Source: a virus
IMG/VR virus record: IMGVR_UViG_3300010885_010349
Location: 1-55,124 of that record
Length of the DNA stretch: 55,124 nt
Direction: 5' to 3' (one strand)
Both the position numbers and the translations under genes were made by a program. Shown here one piece after another: positions 42,611-52,300 of the stretch. How positions within the stretch are numbered: position 1 is the first letter of the stretch; the number at the start of each line of letters is the position of its first letter. The notes beneath the pieces were generated by a model. The model ran no database searches, was not told the DNA's origin, and worked only from the letters and a program-made list of their open reading frames with translations.

Positions 42611-43855
42611 ATGTCATTGTATTGTGCATTAGCATCAAATTCTATAAGTTTTGGATACGACGGGACTATAAGACCCTGTTGTGCAGTAGATACCTATTTT
42701 TGGCCTGGACAAAATCGACACCAACTAGCAAACTATGATAATAATGTAGTAAAATGGTTTAATAATACTGAATTGGTATCATTAAGAACAAAACTACTAG
42801 ATGGTAAATGGGACCCTATATGCAACATGTGCCGTACTAGAGAACAGCATGGTCAAGCTAGCACTAGACAAATATTTAATAATACATTAGATGATGTAGA
42901 AACTAGATTAAATAAAAACCTTCATACTTCTACCGCAGTCATACCTGATTTATCTAATATATTTTTATTGGATATAACAGTAGGTAATAAATGTAACAGT
43001 GCATGTTTGATGTGTAATGAATCTGCTAGTTCACTTTGGAAGAAAGAACAAGAAATCATTACTGGTGAAAAAATGAATTGGGTCACTCCAAATTGGTTCA
43101 CCGAAGAAAATATACCAAATTTAATTGATAACTTACCTAATCTTAGTGCTATACAGTTTCTAGGTGGAGAGCCTACAATTAATGAACCTCATATATTTTT
43201 ATTAAAACGATTGATTGCTCAGGGTAGAGCAAAAAATATAACATTAGGATATGTAACTAATTTGACCGGAGTATCAGATGAATTATTAGAGTTGTGGAGT
43301 CATTTTAGTACTAAACACATTACTATTAGTATAGATGGAGTAGGTCCAATAAATGAATATATCAGATACCCCTTCAGTTGGAATAAGGTAGTATCACAGT
43401 TAGAAAATTTAAAAGAAATTGCTAAACAGCATGGAAACTATCATATTGGATTAAGTCATACTGTAATTTCATTAAACTTGCTTACATTAGATAATTTAAT
43501 TGATTGGTGGGAAACACAGATTGAAACTAATTCAAGTATATTAAAAAGTTTACCACACATACAATGTGTAAATAATCCTGATTATTTTGACCCTATATAT
43601 ATGCCGGATCAAATGAAAGAAAAAGCTAAAGATACTTTACAAAGAGTAATTCAATTGTCTGCTGACCGTAATTTAGGAGAAAAGTATACACCGGCTATTA
43701 ATAACATACTTAATAATGTGATAAACAAACAAGTTGACAGTGAGTTGCAAACCACCAAATGGTTAGAAATGCAAAAATTTGTTAGTTCATTGGATAAGCA
43801 TCGTAATAGAAATATATTTGATTACATCCCTTATATGAAAGATTATTGGATATAA
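42611..43855 (+). CDS. Radical-SAM protein with N-terminal twitch Fe-S motif (4 of 4)
   Basis: 414 residues. Twitch cysteines are at 5, 23, 24, 71 and 74 (FGYDGTIRPCC, then CNMC); the radical-SAM motif is CNSACLMC (128, 132, 135); the SAM loop GGEP is at 185-188, and ISIDGVGPINEYIRYP marks the family's later core strand, nearly shared with copy 3 (VDGVDAVGEYIRYP). That shared EYIRYP segment makes copies 3 and 4 the closest relatives of the set. The ATG directly follows the stop of the SPASM gene. No substrate can be named. Confidence 0.85.
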   Translation: MSLYCALASNSISFGYDGTIRPCCAVDTYFWPGQNRHQLANYDNNVVKWFNNTELVSLRTKLLDGKWDPICNMCRTREQHGQASTRQIFNNTLDDVETRLNKNLHTSTAVIPDLSNIFLLDITVGNKCNSACLMCNESASSLWKKEQEIITGEKMNWVTPNWFTEENIPNLIDNLPNLSAIQFLGGEPTINEPHIFLLKRLIAQGRAKNITLGYVTNLTGVSDELLELWSHFSTKHITISIDGVGPINEYIRYPFSWNKVVSQLENLKEIAKQHGNYHIGLSHTVISLNLLTLDNLIDWWETQIETNSSILKSLPHIQCVNNPDYFDPIYMPDQMKEKAKDTLQRVIQLSADRNLGEKYTPAINNILNNVINKQVDSELQTTKWLEMQKFVSSLDKHRNRNIFDYIPYMKDYWI

Positions 43856-43856
43856 T

Positions 43857-45050
43857 ATGGGAATGATGCTAAACACCGAGTCATTTTACTATCTTGATAG
43901 TACTAAAGAATTACGTAGTGGATCAGTATGGTGGCAACACTTGAATTTTGTAGATAGTGATTACTACTATTATGAATTCAAGCATATGTCAGTTTTTCAA
44001 ATGTTTCCAATTGAAGATTTAATTCCTTTTAGAGACTTACAAAGAATAAGAGATAGAGAAATTAAATTGGTTATCAACAATAGCCATGAATCATTTCATA
44101 ATATTGTTCAAGGTATATATGAAGGATTGATTGTAGCAGCTAAATTACCACCCAGTCAAATTGTATTAATGTCAGAATCCGCAGATATATTATTTGAAAT
44201 TAGAAAATATAGTAAATTGTATAATGTAGAAGAAATGAAATGTGTATGGACACGAATTATGGAGTTTGACATAAAATCTAATAAACAATTGATGATGGCA
44301 ACGGATAACTATATTGAATCAACTACACTACAAGATAAAGTATACAATAAAAAATTTATTAACTTTAATAGAAGATGGCGATTACATCGCCCCATGTTAG
44401 TTAGTTTATTATATGTTAATAACTTACTAGATAAAGGGTATGTTAGCATGGCTACAAGTGATGATAATAGAACATGGCAAACTGTTTGGAATAGCATGTT
44501 AAGTTGTCATGCAAATACCCCTGAGATAGTTACTCTTTTGAAGAATAATGAACAACAGATATTAAATATGCCAAACTTGTATATTGATACAAACGATTTA
44601 ATTACAAACAGGGCAATATTAGATTCTTCTACAGATTACTTATACGAGAATACATATTTTAGTGTAGTATCTGAAACTAATTACTATACCAGCAATACAT
44701 TTGAAGACGGAACCCCGAATTATAGTTATCAAGGGTTTGGTAGACAGTTAACTGAAAAAGTTTTTAAAACTATAGCAAATAAACATCCTGCACTATTAGT
44801 ATCTCCACCTCACTCTCTAATTAAACTAAGAGAGTTAGGGTACAAAACATTCTCACCGTGGATAGATGAAAGCTATGATTTAGAGTTAAATGACTCTACT
44901 CGGATGTTAAAAATAGTAATAGAAATAAAAAGATTGTGTGAATTAACGCCTGACAAGTTATCAGAATTTTTAAATAATGTTAAATTAATCTGCGAATATA
45001 ATCAAAAAGTATTATTAAATCAAACAACATTCCTAACACAACTAAATTGA
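43857..45050 (+). CDS. GT-B/fucosyltransferase-like protein, paralogue of the gene at 48210
   Basis: 397 residues. A central FINFNRRWRLHRPMLVSLLY segment followed by DKGYVSM, and a C-terminal block (TYFSVVSETNYYT, then TEKVFKTIANKHPALLVSPP, LGYKTFSPWIDESYD), are shared in order with the gene at 48210. The TEK-x-F-K-x-I-x-x-x-H-P pattern resembles the donor-binding half of GT-B enzymes such as fucosyltransferases, where a Glu-Lys pair contacts the nucleotide sugar. No metal motif or membrane segment. This is inference from pattern; the donor could be the product of the sugar dehydrogenase nearby. Three possible start codons (43857, 43863, 43866) lie together. Its last nine bases overlap the end of the convergent minus-strand gene. 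Confidence 0.5.
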   Translation: MGMMLNTESFYYLDSTKELRSGSVWWQHLNFVDSDYYYYEFKHMSVFQMFPIEDLIPFRDLQRIRDREIKLVINNSHESFHNIVQGIYEGLIVAAKLPPSQIVLMSESADILFEIRKYSKLYNVEEMKCVWTRIMEFDIKSNKQLMMATDNYIESTTLQDKVYNKKFINFNRRWRLHRPMLVSLLYVNNLLDKGYVSMATSDDNRTWQTVWNSMLSCHANTPEIVTLLKNNEQQILNMPNLYIDTNDLITNRAILDSSTDYLYENTYFSVVSETNYYTSNTFEDGTPNYSYQGFGRQLTEKVFKTIANKHPALLVSPPHSLIKLRELGYKTFSPWIDESYDLELNDSTRMLKIVIEIKRLCELTPDKLSEFLNNVKLICEYNQKVLLNQTTFLTQLN

Positions 45051-46964
45051 TGTACGAGAAACAGTAGTTTTTCCAAAGTTTCGTTTTCTACCAAAATACA
45101 TATTTTCTAAGAAACGGTCTTCACTCATATCTTTATCTTCTGTTGTATCAAATTTATAAATTGCCGCAGTTTTTAAATTACTGTTATCTTGTATGTACCC
45201 CAAAAAATCAAAATTAAAACTTTGATATCGGGGCAAAGCACTTAAGTCTCGGTAATCAATAACATAGTTTCGTTGAAACTGCAATAGCTGTTCTCTAATA
45301 GGTGATTCAATGTTATAAGTTTCTTGCAAAAATGTATCTAGGGAATCAAATACATAGTTAATCATTTTGTCTTTGACCATATACAATGTAGTACGGTGCA
45401 TTAGATTCCATCCAAACACTTCAATATTTCCAATTTTAGGATGATCAATTCTTCCACTGGTCATCCAGTTAGCAAAATAACTGCGTGTTTCTGCAAATTG
45501 TAATCTAAACCATATATCTTTTTTAACCCATTCATATAGATTTTCATAGAAAACCGAATAGTCTATATCTTGTTTTGCTAAGTATCTGGCTATGTAAGTT
45601 GTTAACCCATTGATGTGAAAAGTTTGTATAAAGCTAGACCATACTAGGGTATCTAGCATTGCCTCATGCGGTATAGTTTTTGTTGATACCACTACATCAA
45701 TACTTTCATTTAAATCTTTATCACCGTAACTACCGCTCATGTAATCATATACAGCAACTGATTTTAATTTGTATAGTTTTTTCTGTAATAAATTCATCTC
45801 TGCGTTTTCTAGTAATTGACATTGTAGAATGTTAATTCCATTATGATTTCCTGCACGGAATATTTTCCAGAAAGCGTCTTTCCATGATTCTACAGTTTCA
45901 CCGGGTAATCCTAAGATTAGTTCTGTGTAAACAGGTATATTATTCTTGTCGCATAATGCAAAAATTTCATCAATCTTGTGTTGGTCAAGATTCTTACGTT
46001 TGATATTTTCTAATACATCTTGATCCATGCTCTGTACACTAACAGTAAGCCCCTGTCCAAAGTTGGGTGATTCTGTAATAAGTTTCTTAACTATATCAAC
46101 TACCTCATTCTTTTGATTCTTTGCCCATGTCATAGAGAAACTTTTTAAGTTGGTCCACTTCTTCTGTACTTCAATCAGCTTGTCTACTATCATGTTATCT
46201 CGTTCTACAAACATACCAAAGTTAGCATCAGTAATAGTAACAAATCCACAATGCTCCCCTATCCAATCTAACTCATCATATACTCGCTGTAAATCAAATT
46301 TCTTTACTTTGTTATATGTAAGACTGCCCCAATCACAAAATGTACATGCATAGGGACAACCACGATTTGTTTCTAGTGTGGCATTCCATATTATGTTAGG
46401 ATTTTCTGATATTATTTTATCAAATATACCTGTCAGATATGGACTAGGAATCTCATCTAACTCACTTATACGTTTAGGATCTCCAGTATTAATCATTCCA
46501 TTTGGAGAGTTAATTAACAGTCCTGATATATGAGTATAGTCTGAATCGAAATCTTCTAGTATACGTTTAAATGTCACTTCACCTTCCATTTTGATTACTA
46601 AATCCATAAACGGTTCTTTTTCAAACAATTTAGTATCTTCAATTGCAGGTTCCGGACCACCAAACACTATGGTGCATTTAGGATTAATTACCTTTATCAT
46701 GTGAGCCAATTTGTAATTGTAACGATGGTTCCAGACATACGTTGAGAAGGCCACTAAATCACTGGTGCTAAGTTTTAATGCTAATTCATCAATGGGTTCT
46801 CTACGCCATACCAAATGATGCAATTCCCAAGACTCTTTGATTTGTTCATCACTTAATGCGTAACTTAAAATTACTCCAGCAGAATATGGTAAGTAATAAG
46901 CATTGAATTCTTTAGGTCCTTGCTGAAAATTTGGTTGTACGAAACTAATTTTCTTTTTCTTCAT
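45042..46964 (-). CDS. Cobalamin-binding-type radical-SAM enzyme (minus strand)
   Basis: 640 residues. The N-terminal ~180 residues have the B12-binding-domain layout (KKISFVQPNFQQG, STSDLVAFSTYVWNHR, CTIVFGGPEPAIEDT, MEGEVTF), without the DxHxxG base-on histidine motif, as is usual in class B radical-SAM enzymes. The catalytic core has CPYACTFC (Cys 203, 207, 210), the strand VSVQSMDQDVLENIKRKNLD and the family strand LILGLPGETVESWKDAFWKI. A long C-terminus (about 430-640) follows. Enzymes of this type methylate unreactive carbons or phosphinates, or rearrange rings. It is the only minus-strand gene of the accessory block, convergent with 43857 and divergent from the dehydrogenase. No good ribosome-binding site precedes the ATG at 46964. 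Confidence 0.85.
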   Translation of the reverse strand: MKKKKISFVQPNFQQGPKEFNAYYLPYSAGVILSYALSDEQIKESWELHHLVWRREPIDELALKLSTSDLVAFSTYVWNHRYNYKLAHMIKVINPKCTIVFGGPEPAIEDTKLFEKEPFMDLVIKMEGEVTFKRILEDFDSDYTHISGLLINSPNGMINTGDPKRISELDEIPSPYLTGIFDKIISENPNIIWNATLETNRGCPYACTFCDWGSLTYNKVKKFDLQRVYDELDWIGEHCGFVTITDANFGMFVERDNMIVDKLIEVQKKWTNLKSFSMTWAKNQKNEVVDIVKKLITESPNFGQGLTVSVQSMDQDVLENIKRKNLDQHKIDEIFALCDKNNIPVYTELILGLPGETVESWKDAFWKIFRAGNHNGINILQCQLLENAEMNLLQKKLYKLKSVAVYDYMSGSYGDKDLNESIDVVVSTKTIPHEAMLDTLVWSSFIQTFHINGLTTYIARYLAKQDIDYSVFYENLYEWVKKDIWFRLQFAETRSYFANWMTSGRIDHPKIGNIEVFGWNLMHRTTLYMVKDKMINYVFDSLDTFLQETYNIESPIREQLLQFQRNYVIDYRDLSALPRYQSFNFDFLGYIQDNSNLKTAAIYKFDTTEDKDMSEDRFLENMYFGRKRNFGKTTVSRTSI

Positions 46965-46973
46965 CTATTATTT

Positions 46974-46981
46974 ACTAAATA
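46974..46981 (+). promoter_or_regulatory. Late-promoter-like octamer ACTAAATA in the divergent gap
   Basis: The 49-base gap between divergent genes holds ACTAAATA on the plus strand, 32 bases before the GTG at 47014. AAGGA (47003-47007) is six bases before that GTG. A minus-strand AGTAAATA (46976-46969) is only four bases from the minus-strand ATG and is less convincing. Confidence 0.3.
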
Positions 46982-47013
46982 ATTTTAATTAGTATATTAA
47001 ATAAGGAAATTTT

Positions 47014-48210
47014 GTGACAACAGTAGCAATGATTGGGGTAGGTAAATTAGGACAAGAATGTGCTGAAGTTATGGCACAACATTACGATGTGGTGGGTTAT
47101 GATGTAGAGGATAGAAATCCTGCTTTCCCTATGAGAAAAACAATTGAAGATGCGGTAAGTGGTAGAGATATTATCTTTATTGCAGCACCTACAGCACACG
47201 ATCCAATATACGGCGGAGAAACTCCAACTAGTCATTTACCTAACAAAGATTTTGACTATTCTATCGTTACTGGCATTCTGACTGAAGTTAACAAATATGT
47301 AAACAAAACTCAATTAGTTGTATTGATTAGCACTGTATTGCCCGGCACAGTTCGTAATATATTAGAACCTTGCATCACTAATGCTAGATTCATTTATAAT
47401 CCATATCTTATTGCTATGGGTACCACTAAGTGGGATATGGTAAATCCTGAAATGATTATCATTGGCACAGAAAATGGTAGTATAACCGGCGATGCAAAAG
47501 AATTGATTGAGTTCTATAAAGTGTTCATTGAGAATGATCCTAGATATGAAGTAGGGACTTGGGATGAAGCCGAATCTATAAAAATCTTCTATAATACTTT
47601 TATATCTACTAAAGTTGCATTGGTTAATATGATACAAGATGTTGCTGAAACAAATGGTAATATCAATGTAGATGTTGTCACTAACGCATTATCAAAAAGC
47701 ACACATAGAATTACTGGACCTGCATATATGAAAGCTGGCATGGGAGATGGCGGGGCATGTCATCCAAGAGATAATATTGCATTACGTTATCTAGCAGATA
47801 GATTAGATTTAGGATACGATTTGTTTGATGCTATAATGAAAGCACGAGAAGTACAAGCAGAACGCATGGCTAAAAAATGTTTGCAGTACGGCAAAAATGC
47901 TACTATTATCGGTAAAGCATATAAGCCTAGTGTACCGTATACAAACGGAAGCGGTAGTATGTTAGTAGGGCATTATATAGAACAACACGGTGGAACAGTT
48001 AACTACTATGATGCTAATACTGGTGATTTAGATTTGAAAACAGATAGCACAGATGTATATTTAATTGGTTACTGGGAACAATGGGTTAGGGACATTGATT
48101 GGAAAACAGAATCAAAACGAATTTATACTTTTATTGATCCATGGCGTGAAATGGGTGATGTGATCGGACATAAGGTTATTCATTATGGTAATACTAGGAA
48201 GATTAGTTAA
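47014..48210 (+). CDS. NDP-sugar (UDP-glucose/GDP-mannose-type) 6-dehydrogenase
   Basis: 398 residues of the family that oxidises a nucleotide sugar twice with NAD to the uronic acid (for example UDP-glucose to UDP-glucuronate). Seen: the NAD loop GVGKLG (8-13) with Asp 30 closing the first Rossmann strand pair; STVLPGT (106-112); substrate-site Lys 190 and Asn 194 (SIKIFYN); and the catalytic cysteine in GGACHPRDN (Cys 249), for the usual GG-x-C-x-P-K-D. All key residues are present, so it should be active. The N-terminal domain is somewhat short and divergent for UDP-glucose dehydrogenase (usually near 400-450 residues), so the exact sugar is open. GTG start with AAGGA. Overlaps the next gene as TAATG. 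Confidence 0.8.
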   Translation: MTTVAMIGVGKLGQECAEVMAQHYDVVGYDVEDRNPAFPMRKTIEDAVSGRDIIFIAAPTAHDPIYGGETPTSHLPNKDFDYSIVTGILTEVNKYVNKTQLVVLISTVLPGTVRNILEPCITNARFIYNPYLIAMGTTKWDMVNPEMIIIGTENGSITGDAKELIEFYKVFIENDPRYEVGTWDEAESIKIFYNTFISTKVALVNMIQDVAETNGNINVDVVTNALSKSTHRITGPAYMKAGMGDGGACHPRDNIALRYLADRLDLGYDLFDAIMKAREVQAERMAKKCLQYGKNATIIGKAYKPSVPYTNGSGSMLVGHYIEQHGGTVNYYDANTGDLDLKTDSTDVYLIGYWEQWVRDIDWKTESKRIYTFIDPWREMGDVIGHKVIHYGNTRKIS

Positions 48211-49283
48211 TGACCCCTACAACACTATTGCTAAAAATATGGCCAGAATTACAAAATCACCTAGACAAAATACATATTATTGATTCTCACTTACATACTT
48301 CATTTCCTATTACCGACGATGAAATAATTATAAAAGATATACTACAAGCAAAAAAAGAAGGAAAAAGTAAGTTTTTATTTTACTTAATAAGTGAAGGAAT
48401 TGTATTACATATACTTCAAAAGATTCATAATATTGCTAGTTTACTAAAAAATGATATAGATTCTAAAGATTTAATTTATGTTTGCGGCGCACCTGATGGG
48501 GCAGAGGTATATGAAAAATTACATAAACAATACTTTTGGGAAAATAAAATTTCAATAATATCAGTCAACGCACATTGGTTTAGTTTAAATTATTCAATAT
48601 TAAGTTCTTTGCCAGTTGAATATAATAGTAAATTAAAAGAAAAAATATTTTTATGTTTTAATAAAATGCCTAGAAAGCATAGACTAGACTTGTTAGAGTT
48701 AATGATACAACATGACTATATTGATAAAGGATATTATTCATTTGAAGGTCCAAACTTAAATTGGGATTTGTTATCCGATGATTATATAAACATAAAAAAG
48801 AATCGCAATAAATTCCCACTAAGATTGAATATTACAACAGATAGAAGTAATCCAGTTGATATTATACCAGATGATATAAAATATTTTGATGATAGTTATT
48901 TTAGCGTAATAACGGAAACATTTTTTTATACGGATCCTATGTATGGGGTTGACTCTCTCTTTATAACTGAAAAAACACTTAAATGTTTGGGCTGTGTGCA
49001 TCCTTTTGTCATGTTAGGTAGACCATATTCATTAAAAGAATTAAAAAGAATAGGGTACAAAACATTTAGTCCATTCATCGATGAATCATATGATTCTATT
49101 GAAAATAACGAAGAAAGATTGATAGCAGTCTTTAACGAAATACAAAGATTGATGTTAAAAACAAATATAGAATGGTTAGAATGGCAAACTAATATAAAAG
49201 AAATTGTAGAACATAACAAGCAGCACTTCCATTCATCAACTGATTATAGCACAACCAAAGACATTGAGAAATATTTCATATAA
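48210..49283 (+). CDS. GT-B/fucosyltransferase-like protein, paralogue of the gene at 43857
   Basis: 357 residues. Shared with 43857 in the same order: FNKMPRKHRLDLLELMIQHD then DKGYYSF; YFSVITETFFYT; ITEKTLKCLGCVHPFVMLGR; IGYKTFSPFIDESYD. The N-terminal third (HIIDSHLHTSFPITDDEIII, LIYVCGAPDGAEVYEKLH) is different from that of the paralogue, so acceptor specificity probably differs. Likely a soluble transferase using a nucleotide sugar; the TAATG coupling to the dehydrogenase suggests it uses that enzyme's product. Codon use here is especially AT-rich. Activity and family are inferred from pattern only. Confidence 0.5.
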   Translation: MTPTTLLLKIWPELQNHLDKIHIIDSHLHTSFPITDDEIIIKDILQAKKEGKSKFLFYLISEGIVLHILQKIHNIASLLKNDIDSKDLIYVCGAPDGAEVYEKLHKQYFWENKISIISVNAHWFSLNYSILSSLPVEYNSKLKEKIFLCFNKMPRKHRLDLLELMIQHDYIDKGYYSFEGPNLNWDLLSDDYINIKKNRNKFPLRLNITTDRSNPVDIIPDDIKYFDDSYFSVITETFFYTDPMYGVDSLFITEKTLKCLGCVHPFVMLGRPYSLKELKRIGYKTFSPFIDESYDSIENNEERLIAVFNEIQRLMLKTNIEWLEWQTNIKEIVEHNKQHFHSSTDYSTTKDIEKYFI

Positions 49284-49305
49284 GCAGTAGCTGTTTAAAT
49301 ATAAG

Positions 49306-52300
49306 ATGCTACGAGATGTCTTTTATTACGGCTCTAAACCCAATGTTCACCCAAGAGAAAAATTTGCAGCTTCAATAGAAGATGCTAGAAATCAATGCAC
49401 CACTGAGCATTTTTGGGTAATCAACGAATATTGTGAGTATCGCAATTTTGATTGGGACTGGGATTTTGAATTTTTACCTGATGAAGATGTATGGGCAGAA
49501 GAACACAATAATGTATGGCCTAGCTATCATCAAAAAGATAGTGGCACTTGGTTATGCCCTAAACAAGATAGTGAAATAGTTATCTATCGTGCTGATGTTG
49601 ATCCACTAAAAAGAAAAAACGAAAAAAATAACAATTGGGTACTATTAGATTTAGTTGATGAAACTAAATTTGATTTCAGCTGGCACCCAGATCCAACTAG
49701 CCCTCCATATGTATATGTATGGGGCAATAAATGGAATCCAGTAGAATTACAACCAGTATTAGAATATCATGCTCCTGATTCACATGAGGTTGATCGTAAG
49801 TATATGGATCAAATAGTTGAATTATTACCCAACGAACATTTCAAAGAAATACTACCTATTGATAAGTCTAAGTTTGATTTGTCATGGAGACCTGATCCAA
49901 GAGAACCTCCGTTTATCTATCTTTGGGGCAGCAAGTGGAATAAAGCAACAGTTGAACCAGTATTAGTTTATTACTGTCCCGGAGCAACGGATAAAAAATA
50001 TCTTGATAACCCTATCAATTTACTGCCTAGCATGGCTAATTGGGAAGTACCAAACAACATCGATACTGCTGCGTTTGATTTTAGTTGGAGACCCAATCCA
50101 AATGACCCACCTTACATATATCAACTGGGAACACAATGGCAAAAGACAGGTGGTCCGCGCTATATTTCACCCGAAATGCCTAGATTGAGTTCTGGTGAAG
50201 CTATTGGTCAGATAAAATATATTGACACACCAAAAGCAAAAAGATTGCCCAATAATGAAAATTGGAAAGTATCAACTGATATAGATGTTAGTAATTTTGA
50301 TTTTAGTTGGCATCCTGATGATACTAGTCAACCATATGTTTATAGATTTGGTACAATATTAGATAGAGATGATGGTCCTAGATATATTACACCCAATAAC
50401 ACCGGTGAATCAGTTTATATGGAAAGAATAGTTTTATCAAAGCCAATAGAAATATCTTATCCTAAATATTTATTGTCTACCTCATTAGAAGATTTGATCA
50501 ATCAACACCCTGACGAAATATTTTGGGCAGTAAATCCCCACATAGACTATACTAATTTTAATTTTGATTGGAAACCTAGTATTGAACAATCACAATACAT
50601 TCAAGTATTTGGTTCAAGTGAAAACACCAAAACACAAACTTTCTTAGTAAATTCTGTTATGTGGCTCAAGGGGAACACCGAGTATAATTGGGTAGAAGAA
50701 CAAGTAAAAAACAAAATTGATATGTTCTTTGTTGATAGAAGTAATAGCGAATCACAAATTAGATTTGAAAAACTCAAAATTAAATTTCCAAACATAACAA
50801 AAACAAGATATTTAAACAGTTGGGTCGATACAATAAATCGCTGTATCAATCGTTCTACTAGTAATTTATGCTGGATACTCAATAGTGAATTAGATTACGA
50901 TGGGTTTGATTTTGACTATTATCCTAACCCATGGCAAATGAAGATGGTTCATGTGTTTGGTACTCAATGGAGTCATTGGGGAACAACTTACTTGGTCAAT
51001 AGAGAAATTTTCCCCCAAGATACTAAGTATATAAAAATTATTGAACATCTATCTAACTTGAATTTTGTTAAAACTATAAAAGCTAAAGCATCTAATGTGT
51101 TGTATGATATAGTTTACATAGACCACGGCAATAAAGATTTATCTGATATCAATAACTTAATTGTTAAGTATGAAACTAATTATTTGAATACTTTTAAGAT
51201 TATGTTGGATAAACTTCCGGTCAAGAAAGAACATTATGTATGGGTAACCAGTACGATATGTGATTATAAAGACTTTGATTTTACTTATATCTGTGATCCA
51301 TTTTCCAAAGAACATTTGCATGTATTTCCCAGTGATAGGCAAAAGTTTGGAGATACATTTTTAATTGATGTTAATAAACTTAGAACATTAGTTAGTGAGA
51401 TGAACTCTTTGGAAGAGTACGGTAAAATTAACTATAATCAACATCAAAGAGTAAAACGATTATCTGCCCCGGTTATTATTACACCAGATGATACACATGT
51501 TTCTAGTGTGAATGCTGATTTTAGTTTTCCGTATGCTGTATTTGTGACTGAAGATAATAAAAATATCAATATGGTTGATACTGAACCAATGAATTTATGG
51601 AGCAATGAAACTAAAAATATTACTATTACTAGCACGGGAGGAACAAGAATTATAGTTCCAAAAGAAGCTAAACAGTATGTAAAGAAAGAGTTATACGATT
51701 ACCCCTACATCATTACAAATAGCAAACTTCTAGAATCTAACCCGCTAGACATTGTATTCTTTAGTAACGGTGAAACTAGTGCAGATAAAAATTATGAACA
51801 CTTGTTAAAAATAACACAGGGGTTACCTAACAAAGTTACTAGAATAGATGGTATAAATGGTCGTGTGAAAAGTCAACATACTGCTGCAAATAGTAGCAAT
51901 ACAGCATGGTACTTTTTGGTAAATGCCAAACTAAAAGTAACAGCAAAATTTGATTTTAATTGGCAACCAGACAGATTACAGATACCAAAACATTATATTT
52001 TTCACGCTACTAATCCAGTAAACGGACTAGTGTATGGGCATCAAGCTATTGTTGCTAACAATAAGAAACTCACGTTAGAGAACTTTGGAACTGGCTTAGA
52101 CTTTACTATGGATAGTGAACACGAAGTTGTCCCGGTTAACTGTGGTATAGGTATGTATAACAGTAGTGAGTGGGATACCTGGCGTACTGCGTTCCGTGAA
52201 TGTATTAAACTTAAAGCATCTGAAACAGAAGAAAATGAAATAAGATTAAATACATGGCTAACATTAGCAATCGGGGACTTTGCCGAATATAGTTTACAAG

